DNA from: Sphingomonas elodea ATCC 31461
GTDB taxonomy: Bacteria; Pseudomonadota; Alphaproteobacteria; Sphingomonadales; Sphingomonadaceae
Assembly (NCBI RefSeq): GCF_000226955.1
Contig: NZ_AGFU01000124.1
Coordinates: forward strand, 1 to 52,383
Direction of reading: 5' to 3'
Length of the DNA stretch: 52,383 bases
Below the pieces are notes generated by a model, which saw only the letters and a program-made list of their open reading frames with translations, ran no database searches and was not told where the DNA came from. A program made the translations under genes and the position numbers. Positions 8,955 through 18,821 of this stretch are shown in pieces (positions within the stretch are counted from its first letter, which is position 1; each line of letters opens with the position of its first letter).

Positions 8955-10247
8955 ATGAGCACTGGTTTCGAGCGCGACCCCGATGAATTCGCACGGGGCG
9001 CGAAGGCGCTCGTCGTTTATCCGGACATGGGCGGCAGTTCGCGCGACGCCGAGGCGCGGCTGGAGGAAACGGCCGGCCTTGCCGCGGCGATCGGCGTGGA
9101 CGTCGTCGAGCGGGTCGCCGTGCGGCTGCGCCAGCCCAAGCCCGGCACGCTGATCGGCTCGGGCCAGGTGGAAGCATTGGCCGAGACGGTCCGCGACGGT
9201 GAACTCCAGCTTGCGGTCTTTGATGCTGCGCTGACGCCGGTGCAGCAGCGCAACCTGGAAACCGCGCTGGGCTGCAAGGTGATCGACCGCACCGGCCTGA
9301 TCCTCGAGATCTTCGGCGAGCGCGCCCGCACGGCAGAAGGCCGGCTGCAGGTCGAGCTTGCCCACCTGGATTACCAGGCGGGCCGGCTCGTGCGCAGCTG
9401 GACCCACCTGGAGCGGCAGCGGGGCGGCTTCGGCTTCCTCGGCGGCCCGGGCGAAACCCAGATCGAGGCCGACCGCCGCCTGATCCGCGATCGCATGGCG
9501 CGGCTGCGGCGCGAGCTCGACCAGGTCAGCCGCACCCGCACCCTCCACCGCGACCGGCGCCAGCGCGCGCCCTGGCCGGTGGTGGCGCTGGTCGGCTATA
9601 CCAATGCCGGCAAGTCGACGCTGTTCAACCGACTGACCGGGGCGGAGGTGATGGCGGAGAACCTGCTGTTCGCCACGCTGGACCCGACGCTGCGGCAGAT
9701 TTCGCTGCCCGGCATCGACAAGGCGATCCTGTCCGACACGGTGGGCTTCGTCTCCGAACTGCCGACCCAGCTGGTCGCCGCGTTCAAGGCGACGCTGGAA
9801 GAGGTGGTCTCGGCCGATCTGCTGATCCATGTCCGCGACATCGCGCATCCCGACACCGAGGCGCAGCGCGTCGATGTGGAGAAGGTGCTGCAGGAAATCG
9901 GCGTGTCCGAACACACGCCCCGCTTTGAGGCATGGAACAAGCTCGACCTGCTCGACGACGAGCAGCGCGAGGAGGCCCTGGCGATCGCCGCACGCCGCAC
10001 CGACGAGGTGCGGGTGATCTCGGCGCTCACCGGTGAGGGCGTCGATGCGCTGGTCGAAGGGGTCGCGGGCCGGCTTACCGAGGGACACCGCCGCTACACG
10101 CTGCGGCTGGACCCGGCGGACGGCGCGGGTGCGGCGTGGCTGCACCAGCATGGCGACGTCATCGAACAGCATATCGAGGACGCGCAGGCGATCTACGAGG
10201 TCCGGATGGCGCCGCGCGATTACGAGCGGTTCCTGACTCGGGGGTAG
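8955..10247 (+). CDS. hflX: Ribosome-associated GTPase HflX
   Basis: GTPase that binds the 50S subunit and splits stalled ribosomes. The 430-residue product has the HflX N-terminal domain (KPGTLIGSGQVEAL; DYQAGRLVRSWTHLERQRGG), the glycine-rich linker GGFGFLGGPGETQIE, and a G domain with P-loop GYTNAGKSTLFN at about residue 212, DTVGF (G3) and NKLD (G4). It follows hfq by 7 bases, the pairing seen in many proteobacteria, and both are probably on one transcript. Confidence 0.97.
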   Translation: MSTGFERDPDEFARGAKALVVYPDMGGSSRDAEARLEETAGLAAAIGVDVVERVAVRLRQPKPGTLIGSGQVEALAETVRDGELQLAVFDAALTPVQQRNLETALGCKVIDRTGLILEIFGERARTAEGRLQVELAHLDYQAGRLVRSWTHLERQRGGFGFLGGPGETQIEADRRLIRDRMARLRRELDQVSRTRTLHRDRRQRAPWPVVALVGYTNAGKSTLFNRLTGAEVMAENLLFATLDPTLRQISLPGIDKAILSDTVGFVSELPTQLVAAFKATLEEVVSADLLIHVRDIAHPDTEAQRVDVEKVLQEIGVSEHTPRFEAWNKLDLLDDEQREEALAIAARRTDEVRVISALTGEGVDALVEGVAGRLTEGHRRYTLRLDPADGAGAAWLHQHGDVIEQHIEDAQAIYEVRMAPRDYERFLTRG

Positions 10248-10294
10248 GGGACGGGAGCGGCCTCTGCTTCGTTTCTTTTAGGCGCCCTTGAATT

Positions 10295-10389
10295 CGTCAT
10301 CCCGGCGAAAGCCGGGATCCATTCGCCGCTCTCTTTCAGCAAAGGCCGCGACGTAGCGCCAATGGATCCCGGCTTTCGCCGGGATGACG
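10295..10389. repeat. REP-like palindromic element between hflX and mazG
   Basis: A 29-base arm (10295-10323, beginning CGTCATCCCGGCGAAAGCC) is matched by its exact reverse complement at 10361-10389, separated by 37 bases. Each arm also folds on itself (CCCGGC/GCCGGG). It lies between convergent genes and may act as a two-way transcript end. A second member of the same family sits inside cobN (26100-26196). Confidence 0.85.
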
Positions 10390-10407
10390 TTGAACTGTTG
10401 GTACCCT

Positions 10408-11160
10408 TCACCCCCGCTTAACGGCCTGCCAAAGCACTTCCTTGTCGTCCAGAGACAGCCCGACGAACGCCGCACCGGCGCGTTCCTCCATTGCCTTGAA
10501 GCGGCGTTCGAACTTTGCGTTGCCTGCTCGCAGCGCAGCTTCTGGTTCCACACCCAATTTGCGGGCATAGTTCACCACGGCGAACAGCAGGTCACCAACC
10601 TCCTCGGCGCGATGCGCATCGTTCTCGGCGGCATCCACCTCGGCCAGTTCCTCGAGGATCTTCTCGCGCGCTTCTTTTGGATCCGGCCAGTCGAAGCCGG
10701 TGCGGGCCGCGCGTTTCTGCAGCTTCTCGGCGCGCAGCAGGGCGGGGAGGCCGATCGCGACGCCGTCCAGCGCGCTGGATGCCCCCTTGGCGCCGCGCTC
10801 CTCGGCCTTGATCGCCTCCCAGAGGTGGTGGCCGCCCTCTGCCACATCGCCGAAGATGTGCGGGTGGCGGCGCTCCATCTTGTCGCTGATCGAGGTGACC
10901 ACATCGGCCAGCGCGAACTGCCCCGCCTCCTCGGCGATGCGGGCATGGAACACCACCTGGAGCAGCAGGTCTCCCAGCTCGTCCTTCAACTCGGCGATGT
11001 CGCCGCGCTCGATCGCATCGGCAACCTCATAGGCCTCCTCGATCGTGAACGGGGCGATGGTTGCGAAGGTCTGCGCGACATCCCATTCGCAGCCACGCTC
11101 GGGATCGCGCAGCCGTTCCATGATGGCGACCAGGCGGTCGATGCCGGTGGGGGACGTCAT
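10408..11160 (-). CDS. mazG: Nucleoside triphosphate pyrophosphohydrolase MazG
   Basis: House-cleaning enzyme hydrolysing (d)NTPs to NMP and pyrophosphate. The 250-residue chain has the two-MazG-domain form: ERGCEWDVAQTF, the metal-binding helices IEEAYEVADAIERGD and LKDELGDLLLQVVFHARIAEE, GFDWPDPKEAREKILEELAEVDAA and EEVGDLLFAVVNYARKLG. The start is the ATG at 1160 bases inside the 11 kb mark (11160), preceded at 8 bases by AGGAGG, which itself lies in the 3' arm of a hairpin (see 11164-11202). Confidence 0.95.
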   Translation of the reverse strand: MTSPTGIDRLVAIMERLRDPERGCEWDVAQTFATIAPFTIEEAYEVADAIERGDIAELKDELGDLLLQVVFHARIAEEAGQFALADVVTSISDKMERRHPHIFGDVAEGGHHLWEAIKAEERGAKGASSALDGVAIGLPALLRAEKLQKRAARTGFDWPDPKEAREKILEELAEVDAAENDAHRAEEVGDLLFAVVNYARKLGVEPEAALRAGNAKFERRFKAMEERAGAAFVGLSLDDKEVLWQAVKRG

Positions 11161-11163
11161 GCA

Positions 11164-11202
11164 AAAGGCCTCCTGAACGCGGGGTGCGGACAGGAGGCCT
11201 TT
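11164..11202 (-). terminator. Hairpin between the MFS gene and mazG that contains the mazG Shine-Dalgarno
   Basis: AAAGGCCTCCTG (11164-11175) and CAGGAGGCCTTT (11191-11202) form a perfect 12-base stem with a 15-base loop. On the minus strand it follows the MFS stop and is followed by a short T-run, as in an intrinsic terminator. The AGGAGG that serves mazG is inside the downstream arm, so folding would also hide that site. Confidence 0.65.
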
Positions 11203-11238
11203 GAAGGTCCCGCGGGGCTTAGGCAAGCCGCGCGAGGG

Positions 11239-12570
11239 TCAGTCGAGGCGGCGCCCCAGTTCCTTGTTGAAGTAGAGCGCGATCAGCGTGCCCGCAGCGC
11301 CCGAGAGCAGATAGCCACCCGACGCGATCACGCCCCAGTTGCTCGCCAGCAGCAGCGCGGCGAGCGGCGCGAAGCCGGCGCCGAACAGCCAGGCCAGGTC
11401 CGAGGTGAGCGCCGCGCCGGTATAGCGGGCGCGCTTCGGGAAGTTGCTGGCGACCGCACCCGAGGACTGGCCGAACGCCAGGCCGAGCAGGATGAAGCCG
11501 ATCACCATGAACAGCGCTTCGCCGACACCGCCCTTTTCGAGCAACTGCGGTGCGAACCCCGAATAGGCGGCAATGGCAAGCGCAGTGTAGCCGAGCAGCG
11601 AGCGGCGGCCGATCCGATCGGCAAGGATGCCGGAGATCACGATCGCAACCACGCCGCAGGCGGCGCCGCCCACCTCGATCCAGAGGAAACGGACCAGGTC
11701 CTCCGTCGTGTACAGCGCCACCCAGGAAAGCGGGAACACCGTCACCATGTGAAACAGCGCGAAGCTGGCGAGCGGGGCGAAGGCGCCGATGATGATGTTG
11801 CGCCATTGCGCCTTGATGGTCGCGGTGACGCGCGAGGGCGTCAGTTCGCGGCTTTCGAAGAGCTTCACATATTCCGGCGCCACCACCATGCGCAGGCGGG
11901 CGAACAGCGCCACCACGTTGAGCGCGAAGGCGACGAAGAACGGATAGCGCCAGCCCCAGCTCATGAAGTCGGCCGAGTCGAGTGCGCCCAGGAAATAGGC
12001 GAACAGGCCGCTGGCCACGATCAGTCCGAGCGGGGCGCCGAGCTGCGGCACCATCGCATACCAGCCGCGGCGATCCGCCGGCGCGTTGAGCGCCAGCAGC
12101 GAGGCGAGACCGTCCCACGCACCGCCAAGTGCAATGCCCTGGAGGATGCGCAGCGCCGCCAGCAGGATCGCCGACCAGGTGCCTACCTGCTCATAGCCGG
12201 GCAGGAACGCCATCGACACCGTCGCGGTGCCGAGCAGGAACAGGGCTAGGGCAAGCTTGGTGCCGCGACCGTGGCGACGGTCGACGCGCATGAAGATCTG
12301 GGTACCGATGGGGCGGGCGATGAAGGCGAGGGGGAAGAGGGCGAACGACCAGAGCGTGCCGGTCACGCGGTCCATGTAGGGAAACACCAGCGCCGGGAAG
12401 ACCAGCACCGAGGCGATCGCATATACGAAAAAGTCGAAAAATTCGGATGTTCGTCCGATGATCACCCCAATGGCGATATCGCCGGGGCGGAGGTGATCGT
12501 CACCTTTTGCGGTGTTGATCAGGCGGGCGTCACGTTCGATCTGCGTCGAACCAAGCTGAGCATTGGCCAT
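11239..12570 (-). CDS. MFS transporter, metabolite:H+ symporter (MHS) type
   Basis: Inner-membrane secondary transporter of 443 residues with about 12 hydrophobic segments. Motifs of the MHS family (ProP, ShiA, KgtP relatives) are visible: GRTSEFFDFFVYAIASVLVFP at the first helix, FALFPLAFIARPIG, DRRHGRGTKLALAL in the loop after helix 2, and ADRIGRRSLLGY in the middle loop. Substrate cannot be read from sequence; small organic acids or compatible solutes are typical of the family. It ends in a strong hairpin before mazG and is divergent from cyoA. Confidence 0.88.
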   Translation of the reverse strand: MANAQLGSTQIERDARLINTAKGDDHLRPGDIAIGVIIGRTSEFFDFFVYAIASVLVFPALVFPYMDRVTGTLWSFALFPLAFIARPIGTQIFMRVDRRHGRGTKLALALFLLGTATVSMAFLPGYEQVGTWSAILLAALRILQGIALGGAWDGLASLLALNAPADRRGWYAMVPQLGAPLGLIVASGLFAYFLGALDSADFMSWGWRYPFFVAFALNVVALFARLRMVVAPEYVKLFESRELTPSRVTATIKAQWRNIIIGAFAPLASFALFHMVTVFPLSWVALYTTEDLVRFLWIEVGGAACGVVAIVISGILADRIGRRSLLGYTALAIAAYSGFAPQLLEKGGVGEALFMVIGFILLGLAFGQSSGAVASNFPKRARYTGAALTSDLAWLFGAGFAPLAALLLASNWGVIASGGYLLSGAAGTLIALYFNKELGRRLD

Positions 12571-12633
12571 GGGATATGTCTACCGCAAAGCTTTGGGGAA
12601 AGCACCTAGGGAAACTCGCGGGTTGCGACCATG

Positions 12634-12646
12634 GGACAAATTGTCC
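12634..12646. promoter_or_regulatory. Palindrome GGACAA-A-TTGTCC upstream of cyoA
   Basis: A perfect 6-base inverted repeat with a one-base centre lies 41 bases upstream of the cyoA ATG and 64 bases upstream of the divergent MFS gene start, which places it in the shared promoter region. It follows a GCGAC element. It is operator-like; the binding protein is unknown. Confidence 0.4.
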
Positions 12647-12686
12647 TATTTCGCACCCGCACAACCCCTCCTAACTCGCGGCCGCT

Positions 12687-13832
12687 ATGTTTCGATCCAT
12701 GCCCCCATTCCGTCGCGCCCTCAGGCCGACGGCCCTGATCGCTACCCTTGCTGCTCCGCTGATCCTTGGCGGATGCGATCTTGTCGTGATGAATCCATCC
12801 GGCGATGTTGCACGGCAGCAGGCCGACCTGATCCTCTGGTCGACGTTCCTCATGCTGCTCATCATCGTTCCGGTGATGGCGCTGACCGTGTTCTTCGCGT
12901 TCAAATATCGCGCGAGCAACACCGAGTCGGAGTATGATCCGGACTGGGACCATTCGACCCGCATCGAACTGGTGATCTGGTCGGCACCGCTGCTGATCAT
13001 CATCGCCCTCGGCGCGCTCACCTGGCTCGCGACCCACAAGCTGGATCCCTACCGGCCGCTCGATCGCATCGCGCCGGGCAAGCCGATCCCGGCCGACCAG
13101 CGGCCGCTGGAAATCCAGGTCGTCTCGCTCGACTGGAAGTGGCTGTTCATCTATCCCGAACAGGGCGTCGCGACGGTCAACGAGCTGGTGCTTCCGGCCG
13201 ATCGCCAGGTGCGCTTCCGCATGACCTCGTCGAGCGTGATGAACACCTTCTACGTGCCGGCGATGGCGGGCATGATCTACACCATGCCGGGCATGGAGAC
13301 GAAGCTCCATGCGGTGATGAACCGCGTCGGCACCTTCGAGGGCGTGAGCGCCAACTATAGCGGCGCCGGCTTCTCCGACATGCGCTTCCCGACCCTGTCG
13401 GTCGACGCGGCAGGCTTTGACCAGTGGGTCGCCAAGACCAAGGCATCGGGCGGTTCGCTGGATGCCGCGCAGTATCTCACGCTCGAAAAGCCGAGCGAGA
13501 AGGTGCCCGCGATGCACTTCGGCGCGATCGAGGCCGGGCTGTTCGACCGCATCGTCCAGATGTGCGTGAAGCCGGGCACCACCTGCAGCGGCCACATGAT
13601 GCACCATGGTGCGGGTGCCCAGCAGGTCGCCCCTCCGGTAAATAACAAGCCGGGCGAAGGCGCGGACGGCGCGCTGATGAAGGCCCCGGACGAAATGAAG
13701 ACGAGTCCGCACCTCACGCACCCGCACGGCGCACCCGCCGGCCATAGCGAGCCGGGCGCGGATTCGAACCGTAACATGACCCGCATGGACGCGACGACCT
13801 ATCCCGGTCGCGCGGCGGCGGGCGAGGCTTGA
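12687..13832 (+). CDS. cyoA: Cytochrome bo3-type ubiquinol oxidase subunit II
   Basis: Membrane-anchored subunit II of the haem-copper quinol oxidase. The 381-residue protein begins with a lipoprotein signal ending LILGGC, so Cys about 28 is the likely lipidated residue. Two helices follow ([42 protein letters not shown]), then the periplasmic cupredoxin-like domain with [20 protein letters not shown] and [18 protein letters not shown]. The CuA ligands are absent, as expected for a quinol rather than a cytochrome c oxidase. The C-terminal tail is long and His/Met-rich. First gene of the cyoABCD-surf1-regBA run. Confidence 0.96.
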   Translation: MFRSMPPFRRALRPTALIATLAAPLILGGCDLVVMNPSGDVARQQADLILWSTFLMLLIIVPVMALTVFFAFKYRASNTESEYDPDWDHSTRIELVIWSAPLLIIIALGALTWLATHKLDPYRPLDRIAPGKPIPADQRPLEIQVVSLDWKWLFIYPEQGVATVNELVLPADRQVRFRMTSSSVMNTFYVPAMAGMIYTMPGMETKLHAVMNRVGTFEGVSANYSGAGFSDMRFPTLSVDAAGFDQWVAKTKASGGSLDAAQYLTLEKPSEKVPAMHFGAIEAGLFDRIVQMCVKPGTTCSGHMMHHGAGAQQVAPPVNNKPGEGADGALMKAPDEMKTSPHLTHPHGAPAGHSEPGADSNRNMTRMDATTYPGRAAAGEA

Positions 13833-13840
13833 GCACTGCC

Positions 13841-15841
13841 ATGTCTGACACTTTGATCAAGATGATCTTCGGTCGGCTCTCCCTCGAGAGCCTGCCGTTG
13901 CATGAACCGATCGTGGTCGCCACCTTTGCTGGCGTCGCGCTCGGCGGCATCGCGCTCGTGGGCGCGCTGACCTATTTCCGCCTGTGGGGCTATCTCTGGA
14001 AGGAGTGGTTCACCACCGTCGACCACAAGCGCATCGGCATCATGTACATGGTGCTGGGCCTGGTGATGCTGCTGCGCGGCTTCGCCGATGCAATCATGAT
14101 GCGTCTCCAGCAGTCGATGGCGTTCGGCGCCAACGAAGGCTATCTGAACGCGCACCATTACGACCAGATCTTCACCGCCCACGGCGTGATCATGATCTTC
14201 TTCGTGGCGATGCCGTTCGTCACCGGCCTGATGAACTTCGTGGTGCCGCTGCAGATTGGCGCGCGCGACGTCAGCTTCCCGTTCCTGAACAATTTCAGTT
14301 TCTGGATGACGGCGGCGGGTGCGGCGCTGGTGATGGCGAGCCTGTTCATCGGCGAGTTCGCGCGGACCGGCTGGCTGGCGATGGCGCCGCTGTCGGGCCT
14401 CGACTATTCGCCGGACGTGGGCGTCGACTATTATATCTGGGCCCTGCAGATCGCGGGCGTGGGTACCTTGCTGTCGGGCGTCAACCTGGTCGCCACCATC
14501 GTCAAGATGCGCGCGCCGGGCATGGGCCTGATGAAGATGCCGGTCTTCACCTGGACCGCGCTGGCCACCAACATCCTGATCGTCGCCGCCTTCCCGGTGC
14601 TCACCGCCGTGCTCGCGATGCTCAGCCTCGACCGCTATGTCGGCACCCAGTTCTTCACGAACACCGGTGGCGGCAACCCGATGATGTACGTGAACATGAT
14701 CTGGATCTGGGGTCACCCGGAGGTGTACATCCTGATCCTGCCGGCCTTCGGTATCTTCTCCGAAGTCACCTCCACCTTCTCGGGCAAGCGCCTGTTCGGC
14801 TATACCTCGATGGTCTACGCCGTGCTGGTCATCACCATCCTGTCGTACCTCGTCTGGCTCCATCACTTCTTCACGATGGGCTCGGGCGCGAGCGTGAACA
14901 GCTTCTTCGGCATCACCACGATGATCATCTCGATCCCGACGGGTGCGAAGATCTTCAACTGGCTGTTCACCATGTACAAGGGCCGCATCCGCTTCGAGCT
15001 GCCGATGATGTGGACCATCGCCTTCATGCTGACCTTCGTGATCGGCGGCATGACCGGCGTGTTGCTGGCGGTTCCGCCCGCCGACTTCGTGCTGCACAAC
15101 TCGCTGTTCCTGGTCGCGCACTTCCACAACGTGATCATCGGCGGCGTGCTGTTCGGCCTGTTCGCCGGCATCAACTACTGGTGGCCCAAGGCCTTCGGCT
15201 TCAAGCTCGACAAGAAGTGGGGCCTCGTCTCCTTCTGGTGCTGGGTGGTGGGCTTCTGGGTGGCGTTCACGCCGCTCTACGTCCTCGGCCTGATGGGCGT
15301 GACCCGTCGCCTGCGCCACTTCGAGGATCCCAGCCTCCAGATCTGGTTCGTCGTCGCCGCGATCGGCGCTGCGATCATCGCGGTCGGCATCGCTGCCTTC
15401 CTGCTCCAGATCTTCGTCAGCATTCGCAATCGTGAGGCGCTGAAGGACGAGAGCGGCGATCCGTGGAACGCCCGCACGCTGGAATGGGCGACCTCGTCGC
15501 CGCCGCCGGCCTACAACTTCGCGTTCACGCCGATCATCCACGACCTGGATGCCTGGTACGACATGAAGGCGAAGAAGGCCGAGCGCCCGGTGACCGGCTA
15601 TCTGCCGATCCACATGCCGAGCAACACCGGGGCCGGCATCATCCTGGCGGGCTTCTCGCTGGTGTGCGGCTTCGCGATGATCTGGTACATCTGGTGGCTC
15701 GCCGCCGCATCGTTCCTGGGCCTGATCGTCATGGCGATCGCCCATACCTTCAACTATGATCGCGACTTCTACATCACGGCAGAAGAAGTGACCGAAACCG
15801 AGAATGCGCGCACCCAGGTGCTGGCGCGGCTGGGAGCCTGA
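13841..15841 (+). CDS. cyoB: Cytochrome bo3-type ubiquinol oxidase subunit I
   Basis: Catalytic subunit: reduces O2 to water and pumps protons. The 666-residue, multi-helix protein shows the canonical ligands: His in FTAHGVIM (low-spin haem), [12 protein letters not shown] at about residue 290 (CuB His and its cross-linked Tyr, with the proton-path Glu), HHFFTMG at about 340 (two CuB His) and VAHFHNV at about 427 (the two haem-binding His). The ATG at 13841 is 8 bases after cyoA; a TTG at 13829 in the same frame is the alternative. Confidence 0.97.
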   Translation: MSDTLIKMIFGRLSLESLPLHEPIVVATFAGVALGGIALVGALTYFRLWGYLWKEWFTTVDHKRIGIMYMVLGLVMLLRGFADAIMMRLQQSMAFGANEGYLNAHHYDQIFTAHGVIMIFFVAMPFVTGLMNFVVPLQIGARDVSFPFLNNFSFWMTAAGAALVMASLFIGEFARTGWLAMAPLSGLDYSPDVGVDYYIWALQIAGVGTLLSGVNLVATIVKMRAPGMGLMKMPVFTWTALATNILIVAAFPVLTAVLAMLSLDRYVGTQFFTNTGGGNPMMYVNMIWIWGHPEVYILILPAFGIFSEVTSTFSGKRLFGYTSMVYAVLVITILSYLVWLHHFFTMGSGASVNSFFGITTMIISIPTGAKIFNWLFTMYKGRIRFELPMMWTIAFMLTFVIGGMTGVLLAVPPADFVLHNSLFLVAHFHNVIIGGVLFGLFAGINYWWPKAFGFKLDKKWGLVSFWCWVVGFWVAFTPLYVLGLMGVTRRLRHFEDPSLQIWFVVAAIGAAIIAVGIAAFLLQIFVSIRNREALKDESGDPWNARTLEWATSSPPPAYNFAFTPIIHDLDAWYDMKAKKAERPVTGYLPIHMPSNTGAGIILAGFSLVCGFAMIWYIWWLAAASFLGLIVMAIAHTFNYDRDFYITAEEVTETENARTQVLARLGA

Positions 15842-15845
15842 GGCG

Positions 15846-16475
15846 ATGAGCGCCACGACCATACCCACGACGGGCGACACACCCGTCTTCTACCAGCTCG
15901 AGGAGGAGCATCACGAACCCGGCGGCAGCACGCTGCTCGGTTTCTGGATGTACCTCATGAGCGACTGCCTCATCTTCGCGATGCTGTTCGCGGCCTGGGG
16001 CGTCTATGGAACCAGCTTCGCGGGAGGCCCGACCTCCCACGAACTGTTCAAGCTGCCGCTGGTGGCGGTGAACACGGCGATGCTGCTGTTCTCCTCCATC
16101 ACCTACGGCTTCGCGATGATCGCGATGCAGGAAAAGCGCCAGGGTGCGGTGCAGGGCTGGCTGCTGCTAACCGCGCTGTTCGGCGCCGCCTTCCTCGGTA
16201 TCGAGCTCTACGAGTTCTCGGAACTGATCCATGAAGGTGCGGGTCCGTGGCGCTCGGCGTTCCTCTCGTCCTTCTTCACCCTGGTGGGTACGCACGGTCT
16301 GCACGTCACCTTCGGCCTGATCTGGCTGTTCACGCTGATGGTGCAGGTGGCGCGCAAGGGCCTGATCCCGGCCAATGTCCGTCGCCTCCAGTGCCTGTCG
16401 CTGTTCTGGCACTTCCTCGACGTGGTCTGGATCGGTGTGTTCACCTTCGTCTATCTGTTTGGAGCCATGCGATGA
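15846..16475 (+). CDS. cyoC: Cytochrome bo3-type ubiquinol oxidase subunit III
   Basis: Structural subunit III of the oxidase, 209 residues, five hydrophobic segments. Visible motifs: [60 protein letters not shown] and [20 protein letters not shown]. The ATG at 15846 lies 4 bases after the cyoB stop; the frame opens earlier but only into the cyoB coding region. Confidence 0.96.
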   Translation: MSATTIPTTGDTPVFYQLEEEHHEPGGSTLLGFWMYLMSDCLIFAMLFAAWGVYGTSFAGGPTSHELFKLPLVAVNTAMLLFSSITYGFAMIAMQEKRQGAVQGWLLLTALFGAAFLGIELYEFSELIHEGAGPWRSAFLSSFFTLVGTHGLHVTFGLIWLFTLMVQVARKGLIPANVRRLQCLSLFWHFLDVVWIGVFTFVYLFGAMR

Positions 16476-16864
16476 GCGCGGACACCCACGGCCACGCCGG
16501 CCACCACCACGGCCACGGCCATGATCACGGCCATGACGCGCCGCATTCGACCCGTGGCGGCTACATCACCGGCTTCCTGCTCTCGGTCGTCCTCACCGCG
16601 ATCCCATTCGGGATCGTGATGGGCGGCTGGATCGCCGACACCCGCGTGGCGGTGGCGATCTGTGCGGCGCTGGCGATGGTGCAGATCGTCGTCCACATGA
16701 TCTACTTCCTCCACATGAACAGCAAGTCCGAGCAGGGCTGGACGCTGATGGCGCTGATCTTCACGGCGATCATCGTCGTGATCGCGCTCACCGGCTCGCT
16801 GTGGGTCATGTACAACATGAACCTCAACATGATGCCCGGGATGGCTTCCGGCGCCGGCATGTGA
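16472..16864 (+). CDS. cyoD: Cytochrome bo3-type ubiquinol oxidase subunit IV, His-rich N-terminus
   Basis: Small assembly subunit, 130 residues, three hydrophobic segments ([66 protein letters not shown]). The N-terminus before the first helix carries about ten His in 25 residues ([15 protein letters not shown]), which could bind metal; this is more than in typical CyoD. The start overlaps the cyoC stop (ATGA). Confidence 0.93.
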   Translation: MSADTHGHAGHHHGHGHDHGHDAPHSTRGGYITGFLLSVVLTAIPFGIVMGGWIADTRVAVAICAALAMVQIVVHMIYFLHMNSKSEQGWTLMALIFTAIIVVIALTGSLWVMYNMNLNMMPGMASGAGM

Positions 16865-17553
16865 ACCGGTCGGCTTCCCGCAACTGGATGGCGATCGCGC
16901 TCACCCCGCTGATCGCCATCCTGCTCGGCCTCGGCATCTGGCAGGTCGAGCGACGCAGCGAGAAGCTGGCATTGATCGATCGGCTAGAGCGGGGGCTGGC
17001 GGCAGCGCCGGTTCCCGCGCCCGGACCCGCCGAATGGGCGGGCATCGATCGCAACGCCACCTATCGTCGGCTCCGCGTCACCGGCCATTACCTTCCCTGC
17101 CGCACCAGGCTGGCACAGGCCGTCACCGATCTCGGCCCCGGCAAATGGGTGATGACTCCCCTGGTCTCCGATCGCGGCTTCACCCTCTTCGTCAATCGGG
17201 GCTTCCTGCCCGACAATCAGAGGCTGCCCGACTGTACGTCGGTGGCCGACGCGCCGGTGACCGTCACCGGCCTGCTGCGTCTGAGCGAACCCAAGGGCGG
17301 GTTCCTCCGCGCCAACGATCCCGCCGCCGACCGCTGGTACTCGCGCGATGTCGCCGCGATGGGGCAGGGGCTCACCCCGCTCGCACCCTATTTCCTCGAC
17401 GCCGATCGCAGCGGCGACGGCTGGCCCCGCGGCGGCATGACCGTCGTGCGCTTCCCCAACAACCATCTCGTCTATGCGCTGACCTGGTTCGGCCTTGCGC
17501 TGCTCACCGGCTGGTTCGCCTGGCGTGCCTGGCGCGGGCGCGGAGAGGCATGA
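16861..17553 (+). CDS. SURF1-family oxidase assembly protein
   Basis: Two-helix membrane protein of 230 residues that helps insert haem into haem-copper oxidases. The N-terminal helix ends in GLGIWQVERRSEKLALIDRL. Then come WVMTPLVSDRGFTLFVNRGFLP, and the C-terminal helix with NNHLVYALTWFGLALLTGWF, all typical of SURF1. It starts at GTG 16861, overlapping the cyoD stop (GTGA). SURF1 is best known for haem-A oxidases; quinol-oxidase versions are known in Paracoccus. No cyoE (haem O synthase) is in the run. Confidence 0.92.
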   Translation: MNRSASRNWMAIALTPLIAILLGLGIWQVERRSEKLALIDRLERGLAAAPVPAPGPAEWAGIDRNATYRRLRVTGHYLPCRTRLAQAVTDLGPGKWVMTPLVSDRGFTLFVNRGFLPDNQRLPDCTSVADAPVTVTGLLRLSEPKGGFLRANDPAADRWYSRDVAAMGQGLTPLAPYFLDADRSGDGWPRGGMTVVRFPNNHLVYALTWFGLALLTGWFAWRAWRGRGEA

Positions 17554-18821
17554 GCGCCCGCACGCCGGACGACGCCGCCCGCCGCAACCTGTTGCTGCTG
17601 GTCCAGCTCCGCTGGCTGGCGGTGCTGGGGCAGCTGACCACGATCCTCGGCGTCCACCTCGTCTTCGGCGTGCGCCTGCCGCTTGTGCCGATGCTGGCGA
17701 CGATCGGCGTTCTGGTCGCGCTCAACCTGGCGATGGTGCCGGCCCGGGCGCTGCGCCCGGCGACCAACGCGCAGGTGATGGCCGGGCTGCTGGTCGATGT
17801 CGCCTGCCTGACCATCCTGCTCTATCTGAGCGGCGGGGCAACCAACCCGTTCGTGTCGCTCTACCTGCTGCAGGTGGTGCTGGGGGCGGTACTGCTAGAC
17901 ACCGGATCGAGCTGGGCACTGGTGGTGCTGACCAGCACGGCCTTCGCAACACTGGCGATCGTCCATCGCCCGCTGCCGCTGCCCCTGGCGCTGGCCAGCA
18001 GCCTGTCCGGCCCCTTCGTCTTCGCGCTGTGGTTCAACTATACGCTGATCGCGACGCTGGTCGTCCAGTTCGTCACCCGCATTGCCCGCAACCTGCGCGA
18101 CCGCGACGCCCGCCTGGCCGAACTGCGCCAGCGCGCGGCGGAAGAGGAACATATCGTCCGCATGGGCCTGCTCGCCAGCGGCGCGGCGCACGAACTGGGC
18201 ACGCCGCTCGCCTCGATCTCGGTCGCGCTGGGCGACTGGCGGGCCGATCCCAAGATCCGCCGCGATGCACAGTTGAGCGCCGAGGTCGCCGACATGCAGG
18301 CCGAGGTCGCGCGCTGCAAGGCGATCGTCGCCGGCATTCTGTTCGCCGCCGGCGAGGTGAGCGGCGAGGCGCCCGAGCGCACCACGCTCCGCCGCTTCGT
18401 CACCGGGCTGATCGAAGGCTGGCCGCGCAACGACAGCGTGACGCTCGACTATCGCCTGCCGACCGACCTGCCGATCGTCGCCGATCGCGCGCTCGGCCAG
18501 TCGATCATCAACCTGCTCGACAATGCGATCGAGGCGGGGGCGCAGCGCATCCGCCTTTCCGTCAGCGCACCCGAGGAGGCACTGGTGCTGGCCGTGCGCG
18601 ACGATGGCCGCGGCTTTCCCGAGGCGGTGCTGCCGCGGATCGGCGATCCCTACAACAGCAGCAAGCAGCAGCAGGGCGCCGGGCTCGGGCTGTTCCTCGC
18701 CCATAATGTGCTGCGCACGCTGGGCGGCACGCTGGCTGCACGGAACCTTGAAACAGGTGGCGCCGAAGTCGTGCTGCGGGTACCGGTGGCGGCCCTGGCG
18801 CTCGAGGACGAATCCGAATGA
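17550..18821 (+). CDS. regB: Redox-sensing membrane histidine kinase of the RegB/PrrB/ActS family
   Basis: Senses respiratory redox state and phosphorylates the RegA-type regulator. The 423-residue chain has six predicted helices and the quinone-binding heptad GGATNPF at 95-101. The H-box AAHELGTPLASIS has His about 214, and a Cys at about 256 in ARCKAIV stands where the family's redox-active Cys is found. The ATPase motifs are INLLDNAIEAG, DDGRGF and GAGLGLFLAHNVL. ATGA overlap with surf1, so it is probably expressed with the oxidase it may monitor. Confidence 0.94.
   Translation: MSARTPDDAARRNLLLLVQLRWLAVLGQLTTILGVHLVFGVRLPLVPMLATIGVLVALNLAMVPARALRPATNAQVMAGLLVDVACLTILLYLSGGATNPFVSLYLLQVVLGAVLLDTGSSWALVVLTSTAFATLAIVHRPLPLPLALASSLSGPFVFALWFNYTLIATLVVQFVTRIARNLRDRDARLAELRQRAAEEEHIVRMGLLASGAAHELGTPLASISVALGDWRADPKIRRDAQLSAEVADMQAEVARCKAIVAGILFAAGEVSGEAPERTTLRRFVTGLIEGWPRNDSVTLDYRLPTDLPIVADRALGQSIINLLDNAIEAGAQRIRLSVSAPEEALVLAVRDDGRGFPEAVLPRIGDPYNSSKQQQGAGLGLFLAHNVLRTLGGTLAARNLETGGAEVVLRVPVAALALEDESE

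Noticed and set aside
10384-12249. A 621-codon plus-strand frame opposite mazG and the MFS gene
   Set aside because: Antisense to two clear genes; no family features.
13799-15880. A 693-codon minus-strand frame opposite cyoB
   Set aside because: His/Asp/Glu-rich shadow of a highly conserved oxidase subunit.
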